NCBI GenBank assembly: GCA_947359465.1
Contig: OX375883.1
Span: 94,996,293-95,060,292, forward strand
Reading direction: 5' to 3'
DNA from: Metellina segmentata
Lineage: Eukaryota; Arthropoda; Arachnida; Araneae; Tetragnathidae
DNA: 64,000 nucleotides
This document shows, one piece after another, positions 11,197 through 22,063 of this stretch; position 1 is the first letter of the stretch; the number at the start of each line of letters is the position of its first letter. The notes beneath the pieces were generated by a model, which was not told the DNA's origin, searched no databases, and saw only the letters and a list, made by a program, of their open reading frames with translations. The position numbers and the translations under genes were made by a program.

Positions 11197-11252
11197 GATC
11201 AGTTTAGTAATATCACGTTTTGAACTTTTCGACTGTATTCAATAGACTCTTC

Positions 11253-11570
11253 GCCGACCAACCGGTATAATGGTTAAGGTGTTAGCCTCTAGATCGGAAG
11301 GTTCCTGGTTCGATTCCGGGTACGGGCATGGATGTTTGTAAGCGTATGGTGTAGAGGTGGATGGTGCACCTTTAATCTGCCGTGGCCGAATGTCCTCACG
11401 TTGGGTTGGTGTGGAAATTTGTAGATTGTTGCCAGCTCAGGTGTTGCCCGTAGTTCAAAATTACGAGGTATTGTTCTCGGATCTTTCCCTTAAGGGATTG
11501 ATATTGGACAGTCGTCAATAGCCCGTTGTGTTGCTCTAGTTTGACGTTAATTAAAAATTGCCAAATTACT
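11253..11570 (+). mobile_element. tRNA-derived SINE with target duplication
   Basis: A near full-length 318-bp copy with an intact B-box-like ggttcgattccgg. Perfect 12-bp direct repeats aatagactcttc lie at 11241-11252 and 11571-11582. There is one small deletion after the gccagctcaggtgttgcc segment. Confidence 0.92.
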
Positions 11571-11582
11571 AATAGACTCTTC

Positions 11583-12144
11583 AATGGTTGCTCTAATGAA
11601 ACGGAAAAACTGCGTCATTTGTTGAATTGTGGAGTCAAGAAAAGCGAGTAAAGCACATTCAGTGGTTCGTGAATCCTTTGGGTCGGAATACCTAGTGGTT
11701 TGCCGGTGGAATGCAGGTATTTGGCATCATTCGTTTCGTCTGGAGACGCTCTTTTAACCCCTTTCCTGTGCCGCAATTGAAATTGATCTTTAGTATGACA
11801 GTTTACTTCGTAATGAAATCTTTTTGTCACTTTCCACTCCAAACATTTTCCCACAGAATTGGTTTAAACTGTCAACTAGTCAAATGAAATTGTGGAACTC
11901 TCTAGAACTTAGTCACGTACTCGTCTAGATTCGTCGATTCGGTCTGAAGTGGCAGCGGTTCTACAGGCCAACGAACGTGCCCGAAGTATGACTCATTCCC
12001 CATGCGGTACAAGGGTCAAAGTGTGAGTGAACTAGTAGCACACCTTTCTCTGTCTAGACGATGGTAGGTCATCGCTCCCCATACTAGCGTGACTTTGATG
12101 AACTGGCTCATAGTCGGAGCCAGTTGCATGAACGATTGTATTTA
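11583..12144. other. No recognised feature
   Basis: Somewhat GC-richer than average, with an 79-codon open frame on the minus strand (11615-11854) that I do not recognise. Nothing supports a gene. Confidence 0.4.
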
Positions 12145-12265
12145 GGTAATTGGTAATTTTTTAATTAACGTCGTACTAGAGCAACAAAACGAGCTATTGA
12201 TGACAGTCTGCGATCGATCCCCTAAGGGAAAAATCCGAAGAAAACACCTCGTAATTTTGAGCCAC
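12145..12265 (-). mobile_element. SINE fragment, 3' end
   Basis: Reverse-complement SINE tail and distal body (cgtcgtactagagcaacaaa to gtaattttgagcc). It ends exactly where the inverted-repeat element 12266-12763 starts. Confidence 0.8.
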
Positions 12266-12763
12266 CGATTCTATTTAAGACCGTAGGCAGGTCGGTAGGT
12301 ATTAAACTCGTGAAATGTGAATCGATTCTTCAATTCGATTCATTCGTAACTTGTGAGGCGACATGAATGTGAGTAGTATTGACATCGTGAGTGGGGGTGC
12401 TTCAAAAATTCGCATTTCTTTTTTGTGTTTCCTTTTCTTGTATTTTGAGTGAGTGTGCGTTTTAAGGTCGTTTTTATAATTGCTACGTACAACATGCTGA
12501 ACAAAAATACACCCAATCATCTCAGTTGAACGTCGTTCCCCTCTTGATGGAAATCGAAGATCACATTTCGAATTCATTCATTCAATAAATAGGCTTCAAA
12601 ATCATTGAAGACACGAAACAAAAGACTACCAGACAAGTAAAGAAATAATAATAATTGACTCTGAGACAGTAGAAACAAGTTATGAAAGAATCGAACTGAA
12701 GAATCGATTCACTTTTCACGAGTTTAATATCCACCGACCTACCTACGGTCCTCAATAGAATCG
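12266..12763. mobile_element. 498-bp MITE with ~70-bp terminal inverted repeats
   Basis: Left end cgattctatttaagaccgta and right end (to 12763) are inverted copies continuing for about 70 bases, including the segment ggtattaaactcgtgaa. No coding potential. It sits between a SINE fragment and Tc1 transposase remains, so its flanks are mixed and no target duplication is clear. Confidence 0.75.
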
Positions 12764-13240
12764 TCCAAACAATTGGCTCCTGGTCTGGTGACGTCCCTTA
12801 CTATCTTACGCCACACGTGCCCACAACAGGGCGTAAGGGTCTGGGGTGTCATCTCCTTCGATAGCACTTTGGTAGTCATTTCTGGCATACTTACAGAACA
12901 ACGGTAGATAGACGACATTCTACGACCGGTTGTGTTACATTTTGGGACATCTCGGACATACTTTTCAACAAGATAGTACCTGGCCGTGTTGCTATGAATT
13001 GTCTTCTAGATCTCCCAACACTTCCTTGGCCCCAGCTAGGTCTCTCTCCCATAGAGAACATTTGGCACGTTATTGCAACCATCCCGGTATGTTGACCCTT
13101 TAGCCCGACAGTTGGAGACGGGAAAGAAATTCCACAGGACACTATCCGGGAACTTTTTCAGTCCATGCCACGCCGGGTGACGTATCCAGGCCAGAGGTGG
13201 ACCCTTATGAACTTCTTTCTTTTGTAACGGTCAAACTCTG
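12764..13240 (+). pseudogene. Tc1-type transposase remnant
   Basis: Conceptual translation in shifting frames recovers the order typical of Tc1 transposases: VWGVISFDS, DDILRPVVLHF, a decayed catalytic region (near 12975), LARQLET, and the terminal RIQARGG. Several stops and frameshifts interrupt it, so it cannot make an active DDE transposase. The N-terminal DNA-binding part is missing. Confidence 0.75.
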
Positions 13241-13555
13241 AAATAAATCATTCAATGGTTCTGAAATTTGAATCGTTTGTTTTTCTATGTATGTTCTTCA
13301 CATCCACCCATTTGTGTCGCAATCGGACAACTCCTTCTGGGTGTATCGAGTTTTTTGTTATAGAAGGTATTTGGTCAGTAAAATGTATCTTTTGTGCATG
13401 TCTGTTGACAGTTGACGCCATCTGGCCCAATGGCCGCATGACCAAATATGTGCCATATTGTATCACAGAACCCAAGCAACCAAAATGACCGTTTCTATTC
13501 CGTTCGTAACCTACTGGTTAAATTTTGATTCTGAAAATACAGTCAAAGTAAGAAT

Positions 13556-13689
13556 GGCGCGATGTGGAAGATTGGAGAGTGGGGTGCCAGCTCAGGGTGT
13601 GACCTCGTCATATGACCATCGTTCAAAATGACGTGGTGTTGTCCTAGGAGTTGACCTTCAGGAGTTGATCCCGGACCGTCGTCAAAAGA
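13556..13689 (+). mobile_element. SINE body fragment
   Basis: Contains ttggagagtggggtgccagc, a diverged tgaccatcgttcaaaatgacg and ggaccgtcgtcaa, in SINE order; the head and tail are missing. Confidence 0.8.
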
Positions 13690-14400
13690 TTGTTCAAAGA
13701 ATTCTCTTTATTTTTTTTCCATCTGAATACTATTTCCAGTTTTTTTATGTATCGTTTTTGTTTACCGTATCTTCGTTATTTTGTTTATCTTTGTCAATTT
13801 TCAAACTATGTCATCCTTTTCTTTAGACATTATACAGTTTTGTGCTTACGTGTTTGGCCCTTCACTTGCCTTTTCTTCTCTTTTTGTGTACTTAAATGTT
13901 TTACATGAATTGTTCGACTCTCCCTTATCCCCGAATATCCTCTGTAAAGCGAACTATACAGCTGAAATCTGCACAGGTGAAACAGCGTCAACCTACGGAG
14001 TTCAATCGAATCCAATCCAATAAATTCTCTCCCTATGGACGGTTGGTACGAGCAAAATATTCCAAGCTATCAAAAAACTAGCTTCGTTTGCTTTGTCATA
14101 TTCGCGACTCAAAAAAGATGTGTACACGATGGTGTATATTACGCGATACAAAACGAGATTCAACACACTCCACGCTACACTTCGACGCTGGAACTGCCGA
14201 CGGAACCGAAGATCTACTTTTGGAGCAACTACGTACGACTTGAACGCTTCACTTTCTTTGTCGAGTTAACAAGATTCTTAAAAGAAGTTCTGAAATAATG
14301 AAAAAAGAAATTACATTTTCAACGGAAAGCCGCGTTTGTCCACCCCGCGGTATATAGTGTTGGGGAAAGGGGGGGGGCACAAAAATAATCTTGTTTCAAG
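13690..14400. other. No recognised gene
   Basis: Mixed AT-rich DNA with overlapping open frames of 60-87 codons that look unrelated to any family I know. No splice-site context supports them. Confidence 0.4.
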
Positions 14401-14925
14401 TTTTTAACAATTATTATTTGTATAAAATTACGATGCAAAATAGAACATTAATAAATCTGTCCTTTTGCTTCTGTGAAAAATTATCCAATAATTATTAAGA
14501 GATTTGCAAAAATTATGTGAAATCTGAAACACCTAACCTTTTTAAATCAGACCCACAAACGTATTCGGTCAACTTGTATAAAAAGAGTACATTGGAAACA
14601 AAAAAGCCTGAAACATATATGTATATTACATTTGACTATGTACTATACAAACGTGAACCCAAGTCCTCTTGGAATAACCCTCATTCCTTCGAGTGTAAGT
14701 TTCGAAACGAGTTCATGGACTTAGAAATCAAACGCGAAGCAGGTGAGGTGAAAGCGAACCTCCCAATCTAGAGCACTAAACAGTTAGACTTCGGAAAAAA
14801 TAACTGCATCTTTAGAACAGTTTATTATACTTTCAAAAGTCTCTCTCCAACGTAAGTACTTTTTTCAATCTTATAATTTGTTTAAAATGCTTTTAATTAA
14901 AAAAAACTAATTCGTTAGTATACCT
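14401..14925 (+). repeat. Dispersed repeat K, copy 1
   Basis: Contains agcaggtgaggtgaaagc, agagcactaaacagttagac and a conserved gtaagtac near 14851. The same ordered blocks occur at 31495-31925, with partial matches at 20445-20945 and 32215-32470. An 84-codon open frame (14517-14771) lies inside but is not preserved in the other copies. Confidence 0.7.
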
Positions 14926-14937
14926 CTTTGACAGCGA

Positions 14938-15238
14938 GGTACAGCTACACTCTACGTTTATGAGTGACGGCAACGGCTTGGCGATTTTTTTGGCGCACTT
15001 CTAGTAGCGAGTTACGATAAATTAAGGCAACCCGTCTTTCGTTTCGGTTGTTATGGTTTTCATGGCAACCTCGACAAACGGAAACTTTCAATTTTCATTT
15101 TGAATATTCTAGAAAGTTCTTCCAAAATCCGTTCAAGTCGTTTGATTTCATTGATTCGTTTAAAATTTATTCTTTCCTCCCATTGGTTATTTTGATTTTA
15201 AATTTTTTCCTTTGATTGCATTGGTCGTTTAAATTTTT
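14938..15238 (+). mobile_element. M1 MITE, 5' half
   Basis: Begins ggtacagctacactctacg, the terminal repeat of family M1, and follows the full copy at 15773-16589 through the first half (gagttacgataaattaaggc and beyond). It stops near the middle. The missing 3' half seems to be present in inverted orientation directly after it. Confidence 0.85.
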
Positions 15239-15768
15239 GGTACAGCTACAGTCTACGTTTATGAGCGGTGGCAACCGCCTTGGCGATTGTTTTTGGCGCA
15301 CTTCTAAAGTCGCCAAGGAAAGAATTATTTCCTAACTCTTTTACTGTCAAAACTTTTTTTCTTTTTACAACACACTTTTTTAACATTTTCAGAACGTTTT
15401 GAAAATAATATTTAAAAAAACTTTCACAAAAAGTAGTAAACTTAAGCACGTATCAAAACACATTTGTGAACCAGCAGAGAAACTAAGCTACGAATGTTGG
15501 GTAAAGAATACCATGAAACTTATCAATTACACTAAATACAGTATTCAAGTTGAAAAAGAAAAAGATTTTTAAAAGAAAAAAAAGCAAGAAATAATACAAC
15601 TTGATACATCAGAACGGTCCCGAGAAAAAAAATTACGAAACAAGAATATTCCACAAATGCGAAAAACAATACGTCAGAACTCTGCCGTGAAAAAAAATTA
15701 TTATGAAATAAAAATTCCACAACTGTAGAAATACAAATAAATAAACCAATGGTATCAAAGAAAAAAAA
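15239..15768 (-). mobile_element. M1 MITE, 3' half, inverted
   Basis: Starts with the M1 terminal repeat and matches the reverse complement of about 16060-16589. Together with 14938-15238 it accounts for one whole M1 element whose second half has been flipped. With the next copy it forms a ~530-bp inverted repeat. Confidence 0.85.
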
Positions 15769-15772
15769 ATTT

Positions 15773-16589
15773 GGTACAGCTACACTCTACGTTTATGAGT
15801 GATGGCAACGGCTTGGCGATTAATTTTGGCGCGCTTCTAGTAGCGAGTTACGATAAATTAAGGCAACCCATCTTTCGTTTCGTTTGTTGTGGTTTTCATG
15901 GCAACCTCGGCAAACGGAAACTTTCAATTTTCATTTTGAATATTCTAGAAAGTTCTTCCAAAATCCGTTCAAGTCGTTTGATTTCATTGATTCGTTTGAA
16001 ATTTTTTCTTTCCTCCCATTGGTTATTTTGTTTTTAAAAGTTTCCTTTGATTGCATTTGTCCTTTTAAATCGTTTTCGGTGATACCATTGGTCCATTTAT
16101 TTGTATTTTGACAGTTGTGGAATTTTTATTTTATTGTAATAGTTTTCTTGAAAGGATAAAGAGTTTTTTTTTTTTTACCATTTTCGTATTCATTATTTTT
16201 TTTACGGAAGAATTCTGACGTTATCAGGTTGTATTATTTCTTGCTTTTGTTTTCTTTTGTAAATCTTTTTCTTTTTCAACATGCCCAATGTATTTAGTGT
16301 AATTGATAATTTTCACGGTATTCTTACCCAACATTTGTAGCTTAGTTTCTCTGCTGGTTCACAAATATGTTTTGATATGTGCTTAAATTTACTACTTTTT
16401 GTGAAAGTTTTAAAAAAATATACTTTTTAAAACGTTCTGAAATGTATTTAAAAAGTGTGTTGTAAAAAGAAAAAAAATTGCGACAGAAAAAGAGTTAAGA
16501 AATAAATCTTTCTTGGCGACTTTAGAAATGCGCCAAAAAAATCGCCAAGGCCGTTGCCATCGCTCATAAACGTAGAGTGTAGCTGTACC
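15773..16589 (+). mobile_element. M1 MITE, full-length copy
   Basis: 817 bp from ggtacagctacactctacg to the inverted counterpart ending agctgtacc. The terminal inverted repeats extend about 70-80 bp through the tggcgattaattttggcgc region. No ORF of note. The TA within ggTAcag fits a Tc1/mariner-type duplication, but this is not proven. Confidence 0.88.
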
Positions 16590-18807
16590 CAAATTTCTCT
16601 TTTGCACAGATCGCTAACTTTATATTGATTCTTTGAACTTATAACAAATTTCTAAGTATCTCAATCGGCTATATGCACTCGAATCATTAAAGAGTATCGT
16701 CTGTATTTATGTCAGGGGCAGTGAATGAACATAACTCTAATGAGGGCTTTTTTGTGTACAATATTCCTTTCGCTTGTGTAAAATATCAGTGACTTCGGTG
16801 GAGTGGTAGCATCCGATACGTTAGGCCGCCAAAGCGATTGTTTACGCCAAATCAAGATGGCGGCCGATGTAAGCAATTCCAAGATGGCCGCCATATACAA
16901 CGTGAACCTTTGCATACAGTGCATAAATAATAATAATAATTTGTTTAAAAATTAAGAAAAAAGCAATACAAATTTCACTTGAAAATTTTCTAATATTTCA
17001 GTCTGGTTTTCTCCGAACATTACGCAATTTTGCGTCAATTTCATCCTAGTTTTGTCACTTAAAAAAAAAAATTTTAATAAAAAAATAATTATTTATAATT
17101 GTTTAAAAAAAAAATTAATAAAAAAAAAATCGCGATTTTTTTAAAACGTTTGGATTTTCATCAATTTTGAATTAGAAACTTTGCAATGCATAGAAAATTC
17201 AAAACAAGAAATCTTTTTTTAATAAGGTAGTTCTTTTCTGTGATCATAATCCACACAAAGGTTTTTGATGAGAAAAAAAAAATCTAAAAATTTTTCTGCT
17301 ATCTATAAGTGTGAAAAAATATTTTTCCACAATTTTTCTAGCAATTAGCATTATGTGAGCAACTCAATGGGGATATTCCAGGTTATAGAGCCATATATGG
17401 AAAAGCAAGACAAATATTTTTATTGTAACGACTTTACAAGAGGAAATTGTTTTTTAGAGAAGTCAAAGCGTATTGCGCTTAAGGTTTCAATGCGTTTAAA
17501 CCAGTATACCGGGAGAAATTTGTTTGTAGATAAGTCACAGCGTATAACGCGCGATCCCCGCCTGCCGGCTACCTCGTAGCCCCTCCGGGGCCGGCGAGGA
17601 CCTTTCACCGTTGGCTTCCATGCGTATAAGTCACCGTATTGGGTGCCCACCCAAGCATAGTCCAATGTTTGTAATATAACCAAAAGCTAAACAAAAATCA
17701 AACTTACCCTCATAGCCGTGTCCTTGAAATTCTGACTATGGTTAACAGTCATATGCTCGAATCGATAACCCTTGAACTCTTTGTCCTTCGGGTATTGATA
17801 CCAGCATATGACTTCCAATAGTCAGAAATTTTTGTAGTTCCTTGCAAAATTCAGCACTGAATTACCTCAGCCAAAACTTTCTGGTTCCTATTTTTCACCT
17901 CGACCATAAAACATTTATCCGTCCCTCGTTCAAGTCCTCCAAACACCCATTTACCCTGCAATTTCTTACTCCTGTTATACTTTCTTTTGCCAAACTTTTG
18001 TCCTATCTTTCTACATTTCCACTCCTACCTATCACCAGCATCCATTCTCAATGTTAAAATCATATCATTCTCACATGAAAGACATTTCACCCTCTTCCCA
18101 ATCAAGCTACTACGTGTTTGCAAAAAAAAAAAAAAAAAAAAAACATTTTCTTACGTTCAATAATAACACTATCCACTGCTATATCAAATCAACTAAGGGG
18201 AAATGAGCAACCAAAAGGGGAAAAAAATTCTAAATTCCAATCTGCAATTTCAAAAATCAAATTTAATCCAAATTTTTTTTCGAAATTTTAATTGAAATTT
18301 AAATAAAGTGACAAATTTAAAAAATTGTAACTTACAATCTGCTTTCCAAACTTATCCTAAAAATTTTGAAATTAATAAAACAAGTCGATTTTATAAATCA
18401 AGAGCAAAATGCATATGCACCCTAAAATTTCAAAGACTGTCTAAATTTTAATTCCGTTCTACATTAAAAATAAAAGTGGAAAAGCGTATTTTCTTCCTTA
18501 ACCAATCATGAGACCCGTTTATTATCGTCAGGAGAAAATATCTAGGGTTGCCTTAAAACTAAGAAAAACGAGAAAACGGGAAGGTTACCACAATTGGCAA
18601 TACATCGCTCGAAAGTTGTAACGTATCGGATACTACATACCATCCGTGACTTCAATCCAGTACTAAAGATCTCCACGTTTCAAATTCCATGGTAACCATT
18701 TTAATCAGCATTTCTCAGTTTGCGATACACTGTTCCAATGTATAAATTCAATCCACGATACAACTTAATTTTGAACATGTTGCATGTTTAGTGATCATCT
18801 TTCAATA
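16590..18807. other. Intergenic, with MITE scrap and poly-A
   Basis: Contains a piece starting ggtggagtggtagcatccg at 16797 that resembles the M2 terminal repeat (see 19544), a GC-rich patch at 17545-17600, the hairpin 17727-17831 and an A22 tract at 18122-18143. No gene is supported. Confidence 0.55.
17727..17831 (+). ncRNA. Hairpin candidate, pre-miRNA-like fold
   Basis: Core 17747-17813: agtcatatgct pairs perfectly with agcatatgact, then atcgataaccc pairs imperfectly with gggtattgat, with an ~18-nt loop. The base extends by pairing aaattctgactat with the atagtcagaaattt segment. Size and shape suit a microRNA precursor, but a small foldback transposon would look alike. Confidence 0.35.
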
Positions 18808-19004
18808 CAGGTTCAGTCTACGTTTATAGAGGTGGCAACGACATTGGCACTTTTTTTGGCTCTCTTCTAAAGTAGACTAGGAAAGAATTATTTCAAATGA
18901 ACCAAAGAAATTAAACAAAAGTTTAACGGATTTCGAAAGAACTTTCTAGAATATTCAAAATGAAAATTTAAAATTTCCGCTGGCCGAGGTTGACATAAAA
19001 ACTG
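18808..19004. mobile_element. M1 MITE, internally deleted fragment
   Basis: Starts with a diverged M1 end (gttcagtctacgtttatag) and continues with pieces of both halves before meeting the next copy at 19006. Confidence 0.65.
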
Positions 19005-19005
19005 C

Positions 19006-19909
19006 GGTACAGTTACACTCTACGTTTATGAAAGATGGCAATGGCTTGACGATTTTTTTGGCCCACTTCTAGTAGCGAGTTACGATAAATTAAGCCAACC
19101 CATCTGTCGTTACGGTTGTTGTGGTTTTCTTGGCAACCTCGGCAAACGGAAACTTTCAATTTTTATTTTGAATATTCTAGAAAGTTCTTCCAAAATCCGT
19201 TAAAGTCGTTTGATTTCATTGATTCGTTTGAAATTTTTTATTTCCTTCCATTGGTAATTTAGATTTCAAAATATCCTTTGATTGCAATGGTCTTTTTAAA
19301 TCCTTTTCTGTGATACCATTGGTCCATTTATTTGTATTTCGACAGTTGGGGAATTTTTGTTTTACTATAATAGTTTTCACGAAACGATTAAAAGTTTTGT
19401 TTATTTGACCATTTTCGAATATGTATTTATTTTTTCACGCAAGAGTTCTGACGTTATCAAGTTGTATTATCTCTTGCTTTTTTTTCTTTTAAAAATCTTT
19501 TTCATTTCAAACTGCCTACTGTATTTAGTGTAATTGATAAATTGGTGGAGTGGACGTTCACGGTAAGAAGGTGATTCGTCGCCAAATATGGTAACCTTCA
19601 CCTTTTGCTGATTTTCTTCACATTTGCCGTTTTTGTCATGGCAACCCTATCTGCTGTTACGGAATTCGGCCGCCATCTTGATTTGGCGACAAAAATTAGT
19701 TGGCGACAAACGTCTTACCGTGAACTACCACTCCACCTTTTTTACGTTTTTAAAAAAAAATATTTTACAAAGCGTTCTGAAATGTGTTTTTAAGCTTTAA
19801 TTGATTTGATGCGATTTTTGAAATAATTTTGTTGTTGGCGATTTTAGAAGTTCGCCAAAAAATCCCCAATGCCGCTGCCACCGCTCATAAACGTAGAGTG
19901 TAGCTGTAC
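19006..19909 (+). mobile_element. M1 MITE carrying a nested M2 MITE
   Basis: M1 copy from ggtacagttacactctacg to agctgtac, diverged. Relative to the full copies, about 110 bp near its 3' third is missing and replaced by the 194-bp M2 element at 19544-19737. Confidence 0.8.
19544..19737. mobile_element. M2 MITE, nested in M1
   Basis: Ends ggtggagtgg and ccactccacc are inverted, and the match continues with cgttcacggtaaga and its counterpart cttaccgtgaact. Both sides also carry tcgcc-type motifs (gtcgccaaat near the left end). No ORF. Confidence 0.75.
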
Positions 19910-20444
19910 AAAAACAGCAATAACGGTAGTACATACGGGTTGTCGTAACCTGCCGTAGCTCGCTACTAGAAGTGTGCTAAGTGAAGTAACTAAAAAAAAG
20001 CTCCAATGTCGTTGCCACCGCTATAAACGACTGAAGACTATATATAAACTGGAGCTGTACCTAACTTACTAAAGTAGCAATTTAGTTATCTCTCCTTGCA
20101 ATGTTTTTGAGTTTAGTGTTTCCTATTGATTTCCATGGTTGAATGCAGTCAATTTTGAAGAATTCAAAAGACACTATTATTAAAATAATTCCCAACTCTC
20201 TTCAGTTACGATACTCGTTTTAAAGTGTTCTAATCCTCTGAAGTAGAGAAATTAACTTTCTTGGAAAAAATGTCAAATGAATTCTCATGCAAACATGAAC
20301 CCGCGTCTCATAACATGCAAAAAAGAACTAGAAAAATTTTACATCATTGTCTAAATTTCCATTTTCGCCTAATGAGATGTTGATAGAAATACTTAAGTCG
20401 TACTTGAAGTGAAACATGAATAAATAGAATATACATTTCGTGAA
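19910..20444. other. Decayed M1 remnant and spacer
   Basis: 19910-20061 contains a degenerate M1 piece ending ggagctgtacc. The rest is AT-rich without a recognised feature. Confidence 0.5.
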
Positions 20445-20945
20445 TGTTTGATTATTTTTCTTTGGGAATTTTTTGCACTATTCTAAAAGTTTTCTCTGAC
20501 CCTATTATACACAAACCAGAACGCACACCCCAGGAGAGTCTGCCCACTAGAATTGCACCATTCCTGCAAGGTTTTGTCGTTGTGTCCCTTTTTGAGTTCA
20601 ATGTCACCTTGTGCATTTTGCATAGCTTTGGAAAATACCGATTATTTTCACGCTGTTAAGTTCTTTTTCGGGATTGTAACAGATGGTTTGAAGAGAGAGT
20701 AGCTACTACTGCATTGCAATAGAATATAAGATTGGGCGTGAGTTCGATGCCCAATGGTTGTCACAATGTTAAAACAGCGTTCATTAGATTACAAATACTA
20801 AACTTCTCTCTCAAATGTAAGTACTTTTTTTAATGCTATTTGCTTAAAATGCTTTATGTTTTTGTAAACAATTCTATAATATATCTCTTATCTGCCGTTG
20901 TAGTGTATATTTGAATGTCACTTTTCATAACGTACGATTTTATAA
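20445..20945 (+). repeat. Dispersed repeat K, copy 2
   Basis: Shares with copies at 14401 and 31495 the end block ttctctctcaaatgtaagta, then tttaatgctatttgc-like sequence, and the block tgaatgtcacttttcataac found diverged at 31893. It abuts the truncated LINE start. Confidence 0.6.
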
Positions 20946-20954
20946 CTCGTCTCG

Positions 20955-21518
20955 TTGGGATTACTGAAAGTTGGGCAAGCAGTGAAGATGCACAAATTTT
21001 AGAATTAAGTGGATTCACAATGTTTAGGGAGGACAGAGTGAATAGGAAAGGGGGTTTTGATTTATGTGATAGAATATTTAAATTGTACGGAAATAAAGTT
21101 AAATAGTAAAACTGAGGGTATAGAATCAGTCTGGGTGAAACTGAATACAGACAATTCAAAGGACTAATTCTGGGTAATATATATAGACCTCCTGTTTGTA
21201 GTTAAGAGCAGGAAAAGGGCGTGTGCAATCTGATAAACGAAGCATGTCAAAAAGGAGAATTAATTTTAATGGGGGACTATAACTATCCAAATATTGACTG
21301 GACAAACAATCTAGCTACAAATGGGAAAGGGGCAGAATTTTTGGAAGTGATACAGGATTGTTTTTTGTACCAGATGGTGTATGAAGATACTAGGGACAAT
21401 GCAATATTGGATTTGATTTTCAGCAATGATGAGGATAGGGTGCAGGTTTGGTTATAGGTGAGCCACTGGGAGAAAGTGATCATAGAAGTATCAGATTAAG
21501 TATAAATTTTCAGTCAGC
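20955..21518 (+). pseudogene. CR1-like LINE, 5' part (endonuclease), before GypA
   Basis: Encodes an apurinic-type endonuclease region: VGITESWASSEDAQ, then GDYNYPNIDW (a typical CR1/Jockey motif, near 21275), then a decayed ESDHRSI motif near 21475. Frameshifts and stops separate these parts, so it is dead. The LINE is interrupted at 21522 by GypA and resumes at 28128. Its N-terminal domain is missing (5' truncation). Confidence 0.88.
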
Positions 21519-21522
21519 ATAC

Positions 21523-21885
21523 TGATACGATGAAATGTATCATGTTCATCACTACGCTGGTAACACGACCTAGCAACCCCAGGTCCAGCTCACTGCGGCA
21601 ACCCCTCTTGCCTTCTCCACCCCGTAAAAGCAACACCTCTCAACTCGACAGAAAAAACCAGACTGGATAACGACACACTGGAGAAGGCAGGGGAATTGAG
21701 AGAGACCGAAGGAAGCTGACCGACCCAAGCCGCGCTGAGCTGGCGAGAATAACGGAGTTACCGAGAGGACCATGGGTATGTGAGTTTTATGTTGTGCTTT
21801 TAATTTTATATGCATTAAAGTTGTTTAGTTCGTCAGTATAGTTCATTTAATTCATTATCATTGAAACGATGATAACACCGGTTCA
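21523..21885 (+). repeat. GypA 5' LTR
   Basis: 363 bp, starts tg and ends ca. Same length as the 3' LTR and no difference found by eye. The 81-codon minus-strand open frame in it is not considered a gene. Confidence 0.93.
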
Positions 21886-22063
21886 TTGGTGCCGTGACAA
21901 TTCGAACCCCGTGTTCGCGGATACTGTATGCAATCCTTCCCAATCCATTTCTTACATTCAAATATAACTGTAGTATTGTTTCAAATTTTAATTTCATGAC
22001 ATTTCTTTTCCTTATTTTGTATTATTTATTAAAAAACGCTTGTAATTAGTGTAAAAAGTAAAT

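Noticed and set aside
11615..11854. 79-codon minus-strand ORF
   Set aside because: Not recognised, no splice or start context, and next to SINEs; insufficient evidence.
12302..12577. 91-codon minus-strand ORF
   Set aside because: Lies inside an inverted-repeat MITE; no known domain.
21570..21815. 81-codon minus-strand ORF, repeated at 27812-28057
   Set aside because: It is LTR sequence duplicated at both ends of GypA; no reason to think it is coding.
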